Of a stretch of 64,000 nucleotides of DNA, positions 1 to 10,700 are shown one piece after another. The notes beneath the pieces are model-generated. The model did not search any database. It had not been told where the DNA came from and saw nothing but the letters and a program-made list of their open reading frames with translations. Source of the DNA: Taiwanofungus camphoratus. Lineage: Eukaryota; Basidiomycota; Agaricomycetes; Polyporales; Taiwanofungaceae. Each line of letters opens with the position of its first letter. Position 1 is the first letter of the stretch. Location: NCBI GenBank assembly GCA_003999685.1, contig CP021231.1:1-64000 (forward strand), in the 5' to 3' direction. Both the position numbers and the translations under genes were made by a program.

Positions 1-86
1 CTAACCTAACCTAACCTAACCTAACCTAACCTAACCTAACCTAACCTAACCTAACCTAACGCTAATCCTAACCTAACCTAACCTAA
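1..86. repeat. Terminal telomere tract, TTAGG pentamer
   Basis: The first 60 bases are twelve perfect copies of CTAAC, the C-rich strand of a TTAGG repeat. A short imperfect stretch (GCTAATCCTAACC...) follows and leads into the first retroelement unit. The C-rich strand at the 5' end of the + strand is the expected polarity for a left chromosome end. The usual fungal repeat is the hexamer TTAGGG, so a pentamer is unusual. Isolated hexamer units (CCCTAA) occur inside the array, for example near 4765 and 12372. Confidence 0.93.
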
Positions 87-945
87 CCGCCGGACTTACC
101 CAGTCCTGCGCTTAGGGTTGCCTTAAAATAGATAGGCGCCTTACGTGTCACGTGATATGTTCGGCACTTAGTACGGACCGGCCCTTCACTGCGGCCCGGT
201 GCGCGCCGTCCCCGCATGCTAGCGGAGCGCGCGTTAACTACTATGGTCCCCAGCGCCCCTCTGCTGTGTTAGTCCATGATCTGGTGATCTGTGGGTTGTA
301 ACATGCTAGAGCACGGTGCGGCAACTTGCTGGACGCGGTCCTATTGAGTATCCTTCCCCCGCCCCGCATGGCTCGGACAGGGTGCTCACGGGGATTCCCA
401 GGTTTGTGCCATGACATGATGCTTCCTCAGTGGTCCACGCTGCCCTTAGTAGACGCCCGGAAAAGCGGCCCGGTCACATGATCGGTGCGGTACCGGCTAA
501 TTTGTTCCTATCTATACCCGGCTCGGATTAACCTCCGGCCCGGGCTTCCTATCTGTTATCTCGGATCTTGAGCCTAGGCTTGCGATCCGGATTCTAATCT
601 TAATCAGATGACTCTGACATCTGATCAGTAATGGTGTCTAGGCGAATCTAGACAATGATGATTGCTCATCGCTGACTGATTAGGATAGGAGGGAGAGACG
701 TGATTCGCTCCCACCTACAACCCTTTGCCCTGGTTCGGTCAAATTGACTTAGTCACCGGCCCCCTGGCCATGACTCAACCATAAGCGTGACTTTGGTTGA
801 ACTTGGTTATAAGCGACGCTAGTGCTCTGATGAGACTTAGTCGAAATTAGCCGTCCGATAGCGATATCGGGCTAATTAGTACTAGCTTCCTCTAAGCCTC
901 CCCCCTGCCCTGCACTCGCAGCCCTTGTAGTGTTGATACATAGAC
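87..945 (+). repeat. PLE terminal unit 1 (left pLTR of copy 1)
   Basis: This roughly 860-bp unit starts with CCGCCGGACTT directly after TTAGG repeats and ends at CCTCCTAACC, where the repeats resume. It carries a hammerhead ribozyme about 60 bases before its end. Short inverted motifs are frequent. No conserved ORF is convincing, because the only frame found in some units has no good ATG and is broken in others. Confidence 0.85.
818..886 (+). ncRNA. Hammerhead ribozyme, unit 1
   Basis: Stem I is 9 bp (818-826 with 878-886). It is followed by the core CTGATGA (827-833), a 3-bp stem II (834-842), GAAA (843-846) and stem III, which ends at 876 and is capped by a GCGA tetraloop. T876 and T877 are the expected 16.1 and 17 positions, so cleavage is predicted between 877 and 878. 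Helix ends lie in stem I (type I topology). All core residues known to be required are present. Confidence 0.93.
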
Positions 946-1142
946 CTCCTAACCTAACCAGCCAACACCTCCAAACTGTCTCTCATACCGCATCTCGGTT
1001 TTCGACGGCGCTATCGTGTTCTGCCACCGACACCTCCGCCCGTCAACCCGATCCAGGAATACCGACTGCTCGCCCTCTGCTTCGCTCGGTGCCCAATCTC
1101 CTTTCATTTTCTCCCTCCTGACGCACCTTGCGCTTGCTTACA

Positions 1143-4100
1143 ATGGCCAATCGCCTACCTCGTCCTGGATCCACCCGTTCGACTTCCGCAGGACCAGGTG
1201 GAGCATCACTTCGCGCCGCTATTGCGCGGAACCTTGCTCCCCCCTCGTTGGCTTATGCCATGGGAGCGACGTCACTTGAGACTATTGCCGATGAGTTCCG
1301 CGCCGTCCTTTCAGCTGAAACATTTGACACCGTATTATCAGTCGTGCCTCTCGTATACCGGGAGGTACTCCGCCCGGTTCTGGCTAGCATTGCGGAAGCA
1401 AAGGAACGCTGCGTTTCTTTGTCGAAGCAAGTGGGTGAGCTCGAGGCTCATCTTGCCAGCGGTTCCCTTCCGCCCCAGTTACAAGGCATGGGGGAACCCG
1501 TTTTCCAGTCTGCGAAAGCATGGCTGGAAACACACCCGGCGGAACCAGGGGCTCTTGCGGAGAAATTTAAAACGTTTCGCCGCGAAGCACTCGCTTTAGC
1601 CATTGCGCAGAAGCGTGCTGAGCTCTCGTTCTTCGAGGGCGCGCTGGACCCTACTACCATGTTGGGGAAGGCGCGCGACGTGGTCGACACTCAGTGGGCT
1701 GCGATCTCACAAGGATCGCGGGTCCCTAAGTGGAGAACCTCTCTTGACGGGAACGTCGAGATTGAGGGTTGGCAGAACGACCCCGTCCTTGAGTCGGAAC
1801 ACAAGCGATTCGTCGCTGTGCTCCCCCGCTTTTGCTTTCGTGTCGTGAACATTCGCGAATCACAGTTAGCTCATGCGGCGACTCGAGCCAGTGCGAAGAG
1901 TGCCCTTAAAGCAGTGGCGGAGGTGGAGATGAGCGACACCACCGAGAACCCCGCTGCTTTAAAGAAACTGATTGACGATGCGGTTGATCGTCGGTTGAAA
2001 GGTGAGGGCACCTCGAAGAACGTAAAACAACAGGTCAGTTTTGTACACGGTTCAGTACCTAAAGACTTACCTGGCGCCACCCTCTCTCGTATTCTAGAAG
2101 GGCAAAGGCAAGGCGCCAAATCGTTCGGCGCGCATGAGCACAGGAGGACGCCCTCCCAAAGCTCCGCAGCGCGCGGCAAAGCAGAAGCAGGCCGCTTCGT
2201 CGAAGAAAGCTTCGACGAAGAAGAACAAAGGGAAAGGGAAAGGGAGACCGAATTGATACGGTGTGTCCTTCGGTCGCGACTCCGCTTCTCGCAACCTTCC
2301 ACTTACCCTGATTGCATACTTGATCTTCCTACACCAGTCGGGGCACGCACCCTCCTTTACTTTGCACCGGCGGCTTTAGTCGAGGCACAGAGGTTCCGGA
2401 CTTGGGTTCATGTTGGCGACGGTGTTAGTTTACCTGCGGATATCAGTATACATATTTCTTGCGGACTTAAGTACATGCTGTACGCTCGTCCTTCAGGCGA
2501 GTTAGTTCAAAACGCTTATGATGACTTTTGTGAACGTGTACGATGGAGAGTACACTTTGCCTGTAAACAAAAGATCCTTGAGCGGCAAGGGATTAGTCAA
2601 CCACCATATGATCCTGACTACGACTTGAGATTAAAGCGCGATAGCAACGCGCCTCAAGCCAGCCAATATATCGAACTTGGTCTTAAACGCGGGCAAACAT
2701 ACGTCACTGAATTCATACGCAATGTCGTACCCGGTTTGAAAGCCAGAAGTCGCCCTAATCGACTTGTGGACCTGGACAAAGTTCGCCTCTGGCTGGATGA
2801 GCATAACTACCTCATCCTCCAAACGGATAAGAACCTCGGTGCTGCTGTAGTCACAAGGGAATGGTTCATTAATGGTTGCAACTTACTTCTATCGAATACG
2901 GCTGACTATCAGGAAATTAATCCTGGTCAGCGACAGATGTACTTAGAAAAGGTTACTAAGCGGGTTAAGGAGTTAAGCGATTGGGTCGAAGGGGCTATGC
3001 CTCACGATCAGACACTCCAGTTAGCCAAATACCTTCGGTCTAAATGTCCCGAGAGCGAGTTGGATGAGCCTAAGGTTCCCATCTTCTATGGTATCCCAAA
3101 AATCCACAAGACACCGGTGAAGATGCGGCCGATTGTGCCCTGTCACTCATGCGCTCAAGGCCCCGCGGCTAAAGTAGTATCCAAGTTGTTGAAACCTATT
3201 ATAGAGGCTGAACCCTTTATTATACATGGCAGCAAAGACCTTGCTGGTAAGTTAGCAACGGTTAAAACACTAAAATACAAAAAGTATTGGCTTGTGGCCG
3301 GCGACGTTGTCGCTTTCTACCCCAATGTACCCCTCAGAGAATGCGTTGGCATTGTATCTAAATTGTACATTAGTCATCCACTGGGTAGTCAATCCACGGA
3401 CCACCCCGAATTTTACAACGCCTTGTTTATTCGGTGTATGCAATCGGCCAATTACGATCTAATAGTTGACTTCAACGGTCACACATTTCTTCAAAAGCGT
3501 GGATTAGCAATGGGTGTGGCGTGTTCGCCCGACCTTGCTAATCTATATGGATGCCATTTTGAAAATAAAGTCTGGCCTTCTGGGCAGGTTAGCCCACCCT
3601 TTCTTTATTATGGGCGGTACATCGATGATGTATTTGCTATCGTTGAAGCAGGTAGTGCAGCTGAGGCACTTGAACTCTGCACCAGTCGTATTTCTTACAC
3701 TGGCTGTACTATAACATGGGAAGTGTCGGAATGGGCAACGCCGTTCCTTGACATGCTTATTTATATTGACCCCGTAACCAACCGGGTGGAACATAAGCCG
3801 TATCGGAAGGCACTTAACCATCATGAAAGAATACCATGGATATCTCACCATCCAAAGGACGTTAAAAAAGGCACGTTCATTGGAGAGATGAGCCGTTTAG
3901 CCACGCTAAGTTCTAAGTTGGAACACTACTTAGATGCCCTTAAAGGGCTTGTCGATTTGTACATCGGCCGTGGTTATCCTCCTGCTCTGGTTATTGCATG
4001 GCTTGATTCACATAAAGCAGTACGCTGGGCGAAACGTTTGGAAACTAAACAAACTTCGACCAAAGCGGCGGATGCGAATGATGGCGTACTTGTAATTAAG

Positions 4101-4667
4101 TCGCAATTTAACCCTTCATGGGATTCTTTCGATATTCATGAATTAATGACACGAGTCACCGGATCTTGGGTGGAGTCTTTGAGTTTCTTCAAAAACTTCT
4201 TTTCGGCGAGTTGGGAAAACTCGGCCGCTCCGATTTTCGATTATTCGGCTGGGGGTTCGCGGGATGCGACCCTATCCGGCACAGTTCAGACCACGCTTGA
4301 GGAGTGGTGGGATCCCGCCCGAGTAGCCCAGCGCAAGCTGTCGCGCGAAACGGCGGCTGCTTCGGCAGCAGCAGATCGTGCCGCCGCTGAAGCCCGGCGG
4401 TCTGATCAAATCTCTAACCTGGCGGCGGTCGTCCATGATAACCGCGCAGAAGAGGGCTGGGTATGGACTGGGCGGTACCTAAGGAAACCCACCGGATTTA
4501 TTGAGGCGGAGAAGGTTGCAGACCTTTCCCAACTCGGATTCTTAGACAAGCGCTGGCTTGTGTCTCGAAAGCGGGAAACCAATTTCGCAGACTTAACAAG
4601 TAAATGGCGCAGAAGTGTTATTAATGCCCAAAGTGCGGATGACGTACTTCTGGAAATGGATATATAA
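1143..4667 (+). CDS. Penelope-like reverse transcriptase, copy 1
   Basis: This is an intronless ORF of 1174 aa. I start it at the ATG at 1143, because the frame is open only a few codons further upstream from a TTG. Motifs in order are PKIHK (652-656), the A-type motif GDVVAFYPN (720-728), GLAMG (787-791) and YIDD (826-829), followed by FLDM. Together they mark a Penelope-family reverse transcriptase. The long N-terminal part has a charged segment rich in Glu and Arg. The C-terminal part has an Ala/Arg-rich helical stretch near 1070-1090. I see no GIY-YIG endonuclease module, so new copies probably prime on an existing 3' end, here the telomere. It differs from the second copy at roughly three dozen residues by eye, with many silent changes between them, which suggests selection on the protein. 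Confidence 0.95.
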   Translation: MANRLPRPGSTRSTSAGPGGASLRAAIARNLAPPSLAYAMGATSLETIADEFRAVLSAETFDTVLSVVPLVYREVLRPVLASIAEAKERCVSLSKQVGELEAHLASGSLPPQLQGMGEPVFQSAKAWLETHPAEPGALAEKFKTFRREALALAIAQKRAELSFFEGALDPTTMLGKARDVVDTQWAAISQGSRVPKWRTSLDGNVEIEGWQNDPVLESEHKRFVAVLPRFCFRVVNIRESQLAHAATRASAKSALKAVAEVEMSDTTENPAALKKLIDDAVDRRLKGEGTSKNVKQQVSFVHGSVPKDLPGATLSRILEGQRQGAKSFGAHEHRRTPSQSSAARGKAEAGRFVEESFDEEEQRERERETELIRCVLRSRLRFSQPSTYPDCILDLPTPVGARTLLYFAPAALVEAQRFRTWVHVGDGVSLPADISIHISCGLKYMLYARPSGELVQNAYDDFCERVRWRVHFACKQKILERQGISQPPYDPDYDLRLKRDSNAPQASQYIELGLKRGQTYVTEFIRNVVPGLKARSRPNRLVDLDKVRLWLDEHNYLILQTDKNLGAAVVTREWFINGCNLLLSNTADYQEINPGQRQMYLEKVTKRVKELSDWVEGAMPHDQTLQLAKYLRSKCPESELDEPKVPIFYGIPKIHKTPVKMRPIVPCHSCAQGPAAKVVSKLLKPIIEAEPFIIHGSKDLAGKLATVKTLKYKKYWLVAGDVVAFYPNVPLRECVGIVSKLYISHPLGSQSTDHPEFYNALFIRCMQSANYDLIVDFNGHTFLQKRGLAMGVACSPDLANLYGCHFENKVWPSGQVSPPFLYYGRYIDDVFAIVEAGSAAEALELCTSRISYTGCTITWEVSEWATPFLDMLIYIDPVTNRVEHKPYRKALNHHERIPWISHHPKDVKKGTFIGEMSRLATLSSKLEHYLDALKGLVDLYIGRGYPPALVIAWLDSHKAVRWAKRLETKQTSTKAADANDGVLVIKSQFNPSWDSFDIHELMTRVTGSWVESLSFFKNFFSASWENSAAPIFDYSAGGSRDATLSGTVQTTLEEWWDPARVAQRKLSRETAAASAAADRAAAEARRSDQISNLAAVVHDNRAEEGWVWTGRYLRKPTGFIEAEKVADLSQLGFLDKRWLVSRKRETNFADLTSKWRRSVINAQSADDVLLEMDI

Positions 4668-4855
4668 ACTGTTAAGTCAGTTTGATTAGCATCGGTTACA
4701 TCAGGTGTAACGTTATCTTAGTGTGTTGGTGTATTAGGGTTGTCTGTTCAAACCAGACCTAACCTAACCCTAACCTAACCTAACCTAACCTAACCGAACC
4801 TAACCTAACCTAACCTAACCTAACCTAACGCTAATCCTAACCTAACCTAACCTAA
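4668..4855 (+). repeat. PLE 3' UTR and internal telomeric tract, copy 1
   Basis: A short 3' UTR after the stop contains a hairpin (GTTACA...TGTAAC near 4694-4710) and a TCTG...CAGA hairpin just before the repeats. From about 4758 there are some 15 CTAAC-type repeats with a CCCTAA variant and a CCGAACC variant. The same variants occur at the same places after the second copy's ORF (11352-11450), so the tract looks element-borne rather than freshly added by telomerase. Confidence 0.8.
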
Positions 4856-5715
4856 CCGCCGGACTTACCCAGTCCTGCGCTTAGGGTTGCCTTAAAATAG
4901 ATAGGCGCCTTACGTGTCACGTGATATGTTCGGCACTTAGTACGGACCGGCCCTTCACTGCGGCCCGGTGCGCGCCGTCCCCGCATGCTAGCGGAGCGCG
5001 CGTTAACTACTATGGTCCCCAGCGCCCCTCTGCTGTGTTAGTCCATGATCTGGTGATCTGTGGGTTGTAACATGCTAGAGCACGGTGCGGCAACTTGCTG
5101 GACGCGGTCCTATTGAGTATCCTTCCCCCGCCCCGCATGGCTCGGACAGGGTGCTCACGGGGATTCCCAGGTTTGTGCCATGACATGATGCTTCCTCAGT
5201 GGTCCACGCTGCCCTTAGTAGACGCCCGGAAAGCGGCCCGGTCACATGATCGGTGCGGTACCGGCTAATTTGTTCCTATCTATACCCGGCCCGGATTAAC
5301 CTCCGGCCCGGGCTTCCTATCTGTTATCTCGGATCTTGAGCCTAGGCTTGCGATCCGGATTCTAATCTTAATCAGATGACTCTGACATCTGATCAGTAAT
5401 GGTGTCTAGGCGAATCTAGACAATGATGATTGCTCATCGCTGACTGATTAGGATAGGAGGGAGAGACGTGATTCGCTCCCACCCGCAACCCTTTGCCCTG
5501 GTTCGGTCAAATTGACTTAGTCACCGGCCCCCTGGCCATGACTCAACCATAAGCGTGACTTTGGTTGAACTTGGTTATAAGCGACGCTAGTGCTCTGATG
5601 AGACTTAGTCGAAATTAGCCGTCCGATAGCGATATCGGGCTAATTAGTACTAGCTTCCTCTAAGCCTCCCCCCTGCCCTGCACTCGCAGCCCTTGTAGTG
5701 TTGATACATAGACCT
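4856..5715 (+). repeat. PLE terminal unit 2 (right pLTR of copy 1)
   Basis: This is nearly identical to unit 1 over its whole length, including the tail after the ribozyme (CCCCCCTGCCCTGCACTCGC). Only a few substitutions and a one-base length change were seen. Confidence 0.85.
5586..5654 (+). ncRNA. Hammerhead ribozyme, unit 2
   Basis: The 69-nt sequence is identical to the unit 1 ribozyme, with CTGATGA and GAAA cores intact. Predicted cleavage is between 5645 and 5646. Together with the unit 1 site this would release an RNA of about 4768 nt holding the whole ORF. Confidence 0.92.
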
Positions 5716-5779
5716 CCTAACCTAACCTAACCTAACCTAACCTAACCTAACGCTAAATCCTAACCTAACCTAACCTAAC

Positions 5780-6628
5780 TGAAGGCGCTATCGCGCCTTC
5801 TCCATTTGGTAGCTTTGGGAAATAAGATGCTCGTCACGTGACTTGCCCGAGAGGGCCGGCCATGTAACCAGCATCCAGGCACGGACCGGTTGAGCCGCAA
5901 GGCTGGACTGGCCTGGGCACTACCTAGTTATGGTCACCAGCGCCCCTCTGCTGTGTTAGTCCATGATCCGGTGATCTGTGAGGTGTAACATGCTATGGCA
6001 CGGTGCGGCAACTTGCCGGACGCGGTCCTAGTGAATATCCCGCCCCCGCCCCGCATGGCTCGGTGAGGGTGTTCCTAGGGATCCTCAGGTTTGTGCCGTG
6101 ACATGATGCTTCCTCAGTGGTCCACGCTGCCCTTATCTAGGCGCCCGGAAGTCGGACCGGTCATGTGACTCGGTCGGCACCGGCCCGGATTGTTCTATTC
6201 CCACCCTGTCATCCTAACCGATGATAAGGGATCTCTTATCTATGAGTCATGTCAAATGACTCCTTATCTTTACATCTGATTGTTATCTCTGATCAGGTGG
6301 CGGTATTGGTAAAGGCTAGGGCGTTCTAGCCTGCTTTTTGTCGGCCCGCTGATAAGAGATAAAGAGAAATAGCTCTAATGTGATTGGAGCTTATCACTAC
6401 CTTATGGTCTGGTTGGTCAAATTGAATCAGTCATCGGCCTCTGACCGATGACTCAGGGTCGATCAGCTGATGACCCTGAACCATCGGTTAAAAGTACGAC
6501 GAGAGTACTGATGAGCTCTTAGCGAAACAAGTTGGTATCTGGCGACAGATACTATTGTTTACTCTTGTCTTCTCTATTTTTCTCATCTCTTACTACGCTC
6601 GCCCGCCTATCGGCGGTCTCGCTCCACC
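5780..6628 (+). repeat. Divergent PLE terminal unit 3 (second subfamily, no ORF)
   Basis: The unit is flanked on both sides by TTAGG-strand repeats. Its first 200 bases differ from the other units apart from a perfect hairpin (GAAGGCGC-TATC-GCGCCTTC). The middle (about 5930-6190) is recognisably homologous to the others, and the 3' third has diverged again but keeps a ribozyme. No ORF-bearing partner of this subfamily lies in the window. Confidence 0.8.
6498..6569 (+). ncRNA. Hammerhead ribozyme, unit 3 (divergent)
   Basis: Stem I is 10 bp with one G-T pair (6498-6507 with 6560-6569). The core CTGATGA is at 6508-6514, stem II is GCT/AGC and GAAA is at 6524-6527. Stem III begins CAA/TTG, and a 7-bp inner helix is capped by GCGA. 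Stem sequences differ from the main type while the pairing is kept. Predicted cleavage is between 6559 and 6560. Confidence 0.92.
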
Positions 6629-6676
6629 TCCTAACCTAACCTAACCTAACGCTAATCCTAACCTAACCTAACCTAA

Positions 6677-7538
6677 CCGCCGGACTTTCCCAGTCCTGCG
6701 CTTAGGGTTGCCTTAAAATAGATAGGCGCCTTACGTGTCACATGATATGTTCGGCACTTAGTACGGACCGGCCCTTCATCGCGGCCCGGTACGCGCCGTT
6801 CCCGCATGCTAGCGGAGCGCGCGATAACTACTATGGTCCCCAGCGCCCCTCTGCTGTGTTAGTCCATGATCTGGTGATCTGTGGGTTGTAACATGCTAGA
6901 GCACGGTGCGGCAACTTGCTGGACGCGGTCCTGATGAGTATCCTTCCCCCGCCCCGCATGGCTCGGACAGGGTGCTCCCGGGGATTCCCAGGTTTGTGCC
7001 ATGACATGATGCTTCCTCAGTGGTCCACGCTGCCCTTAGTAGACGCCCGGAAAGCGGCCCGGTCACATGATCGGCGCGGCACCGGCTATGTTGTTCCTAT
7101 CTATATCCGGCCCGGATTAACCTCCGGCCCGGACTTCCTATCTCTTATCTCGGATCTTAAGCCTAGACTTGAGGTCCGGATTCTAATCTTAATCAGATGA
7201 CTCTGACATCTGATCAGTAATGGTGTCTAGGCGAATCTAGACAATGATGATTGCTTATCGCTGACTGATTAGGATAGGAGGGAGAGACGTGATTCGCTCC
7301 CACCCGCAACCCTTTGCCCTGGTAAGGTCAAATTGACTTAGTCACCGGCCCCCGGGCCATGACTCAACCATAAGCGTGACTTTGGTTGAACTTGGTTATA
7401 AGCGACGCTAGTGCTCTGATGAGACTTAGTCGAAATTAGCCGTCCGATAGCGATATCGGGCTAATTAGTACTAGCTTCTCCTAAGCCTCTTCCTTTCTTA
7501 GCGCACCAACAGCACCTGCGGCGCTGTTGTCTCCTCCT
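6677..7538 (+). repeat. PLE terminal unit 4 (left pLTR of copy 2)
   Basis: The unit starts with CCGCCGGACTTTCC after telomeric repeats and ends at CTCCTCCTCCTAACC. It differs from unit 1 at scattered positions and in its tail. It is followed after a few repeats by the 5' leader of the second ORF. Confidence 0.85.
7407..7475 (+). ncRNA. Hammerhead ribozyme, unit 4
   Basis: The 69-nt sequence is the same as in unit 1, with predicted cleavage between 7466 and 7467. Confidence 0.92.
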
Positions 7539-7734
7539 CCTAACCTAACTAGTCAGCGCCTTCCAAACTGTCTCTCATACCGCATCTCGGTTTTCGACGG
7601 CGCTATCGAGTCCTGCCACCGACACCTCCGCCTGTCAACCCGATCCAGGAATACCGACTGCTCGCCCTTTGCTTCGCTAGGTGCCCCATCTCCTTCCACT
7701 TTCTTCCTCCTGAGACACCTTGCGCTTGCTTGAC

Positions 7735-10700
7735 ATGGCCAATCGCCTACCTCGTTCTGGATCCACCCGTTCGTCTTCCGCAGGACCAGGTGGAGCATCA
7801 CTTCGCGCCGCTATTGCGCGGAACCTTGCTCCCCCCTCGTTGGCTTATGCCATGGGAGCGACGTCACTTGAGACTATTGCCGATGAGTTCCGCGCCGTCC
7901 TTTCAGCCGAAACATTTGACACAGTGTTATCAGTCGTGCCTCTCGTATACCGGGAGGTACTCCGCCCGGTTTTGGCTAGCATTGCGGAAGCGAAGGAACG
8001 CTGCGTTTCTTTGTCGAAGCAAGTGGGTGAGCTCGAGGCTCATCTTGCCAACGGTTCCCTTCCGCCCCAGTTACAAGGCATGGGGGAACCCGTTTTCCAG
8101 TCAGCGAAAGTTTGGCTGGAAACACACCCGGCGGAACCAGGGGCTCTTGCGGAGAAATTTAAAACGTTTCGCCGCGAAGCACTCGCTTTAGCCATTGCGC
8201 AAAAGCGTGCTGAGCTCACGTTCTTTGAGGGCGCGCTGGACCCTACTACCATGTTGGGGAAGGCACGCGACGTGGTCGATTCACAATGGGCTGCGATCTC
8301 GCAAGGATCGCGTGTCCCTAAGTGGAGAACTTCTCTCGACGGGAACGTCGAGATCGAAGGTTGGCAGAACGACCCCGTCCTCGAGTCGGAACACAAGCGA
8401 TTCGTCGCTGTGCTCCCGCGGTTTTGCTTCCGTGTCGTGAACATTCGCGAATCACAGTTAGCACATGCCGCGACTCGAGCCAATGCAAAGAGTGCCCTCA
8501 AGGCAGTGGCGGAGGTAGAAATGAGTGATACCACCGAGAACCCCGCTGCCTTGAAGAAGTTGATTGATGATGCTGTGGATCGTCGGTTGAAAGGTGAGGG
8601 CACCTCAAAGAACGTTAAACAACAGGTGAGTTTTGTACATGGTTCAGTACCAAAAAACTTACCCGGCGCCGCTCTCCTCCGTATTTTAGAAGGGCAAAGG
8701 CAAGGCGCCAAATCGTTCGGCGCGCATGAGCACAGGAGGACGCCCTCCCAAAGCTCCGCAGCGCGCGGCAAAGCAAAAGCAGGCCGCTTCATCGAAGAAA
8801 GCTTCGACGATGAAGAAGAACAAAGGGAAAGGGAAAGGGAGACCGAATTAATACGGTCAGTACTTCGGTCGCGACTCAGATTTTCGCAACCCTCAACTTA
8901 CCCTGATGAAATACTTGATCTACCCACTCCAGTCGGGGCACGCACCCTCCTTTACTTTGCACCGGCTGCTTTAGTCGAGGCTCAGAGGTTCCGGACTTGG
9001 GTTCATGTTGGCGACGGAGTTAGTTTACCTGCGGAGATCAGTATTCATATTTCTTGCGGACTTAAGTACATGCTGTACGCTCGCCCTTCTGGCGAGTTGG
9101 TTCAAAACGCTTATGATGATTTTTGTGAAAGAATTCGGTGGAGAGTTCATTTCGCCTGCAAACAAAAGATTCTTGAGCGGCAAGGAATAAGTCAACCACC
9201 ATATGACCCAGACTACGACTTGAGATTAAAGCGCGATAGCAACGCACCTCAAGCCAGCCAATATATCGAACTTGGTCTTAAACGCGGGCAAACATACGTC
9301 ACTGAATTCATACGCACTGTCGTACCCGGTTTGAAAGCTAGGAGTCGCCCTAATCGACTCGTAGACCTGGACAAAGTTCGCCTCTGGTTGGACGAACATA
9401 ACTACCTCGTCCTCCAAACGGATAAGAACCTCGGTGCTGCTGTAGTCACAAGGGAATGGTTCATTAATGGTTGCAACCTACTTCTGTCTAATACGGCTGA
9501 CTATCAGGAAATTAATCCTGGTCAGCGACAGATGTACTTAGAAAAGGTTACTAAGCGGGTTAAGGAGTTAAGCGATTGGGTCGAAGGGGCTTTGCCTCAT
9601 GATCAGACACTCCAGTTAGCCAAATTTCTTCGGTCAAAATGTCCCGAGAGCGAGTTGGATGAGCCTAAGGTTCCCATCTTCTACGGTATCCCAAAAATCC
9701 ATAAGACACCGGTGAAGATGCGGCCTATTGTGCCATGTCACTCTTGCGCTCAAGGACCCGCGGCTAAAGTAGTATCCAAGTTGTTGAAACCTATTATAGA
9801 GGCTGAACCCTTTATTATACATGGTAGTAAAGATCTTGCTGCCAAGTTAGCAACGGTTAAAACACTAAAATATAAAAAGTATTGGCTTGTGGCCGGCGAC
9901 GTTGTCGCCTTCTACCCTAATGTACCACTCAGAGAATGCGTTGGCATTGTCTCAAAACTGTATATTAGTCATCCATTGGGTAGTCGAACTACGGACCACC
10001 CCGAATTCTACAACGCCTTGTTTATTCGGTGTATGCAATCGGCCAATTATGATTTAATAGTTGACTTCAACGGTCACACATTTCTTCAAAAGCGTGGGTT
10101 AGCAATGGGAGTGGCATGTTCGCCCGACCTTGCTAATCTTTATGGATGCCATTTTGAAAATAAAGTCTGGCCTTCTGGGCAGGTTAGCCCACCCTTTCTT
10201 TATTATGGGCGTTACATCGATGATGTTTTCGCTATCGTTGAAGCAGGTAGTGCAGCAGAAGCACTTGAACTCTGTACCAGTCGTATTTCTTACACTGGTT
10301 GTACTATAACATGGGAAGTGTCGGAATGGGCAACGCCATTCCTTGACATGCTTATTTATATTGACCCCGTTACCAACCGGGTGGAACATAAGCCGTATCG
10401 GAAGGCACTTAACCATCATGAAAGAATACCATGGATATCTCACCATCCAAAGGACGTTAAAAAAGGCACGTTCATTGGGGAGATGAGCCGTTTAGCCACG
10501 CTAAGTTCTAAGTTGGAACATTACTTAGATGCCCTTAAAGGGCTTGTCGATTTGTACGTCGGCCGTGGCTATCCCCCTGCTCTGGTTGTTGCATGGCTTG
10601 ACGCACATAAAGCAGTACGCTGGGCGAAACGTTTGGACATTAAACAAACTTCGACCGAAGCGGCGGACGCGAATGATGGCGTACTTGTACTTAAGTCGCA

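Larger units (their letters stand above)
61..5715 (+). mobile_element. Telomeric Penelope-like element, copy 1 (looks whole)
   Basis: The order is left terminal unit (pLTR, 87-945), a single long ORF (1143-4667), a short 3' UTR, a telomeric tract (about 4753-4855) and a right terminal unit (4856-5715). The two terminal units share the same tail after the ribozyme and differ at only a few bases by eye, which suggests a recent insertion. The reverse transcriptase is of the Penelope type and no endonuclease is seen. With C-rich repeats at its 3' side and its 5' end toward the chromosome tip, it matches the known endonuclease-deficient telomeric PLE group (Athena in rotifers, Coprina in basidiomycetes). 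Assignment to the Coprina group is from memory of the family, not from an alignment. Confidence 0.88.

Noticed and set aside
1128-1142. Earlier start of the PLE ORFs at a TTG codon (1128 and 7720)
   Set aside because: Eukaryotic initiation is far more likely at the ATG five codons later, which has a better context (ACAATGG).
1871-2302. Minus-strand open frame inside PLE ORF 1, and the matching one at 8040-8792
   Set aside because: Antisense shadows of the charged, GC-rich N-terminal part of the reverse transcriptase ORF.
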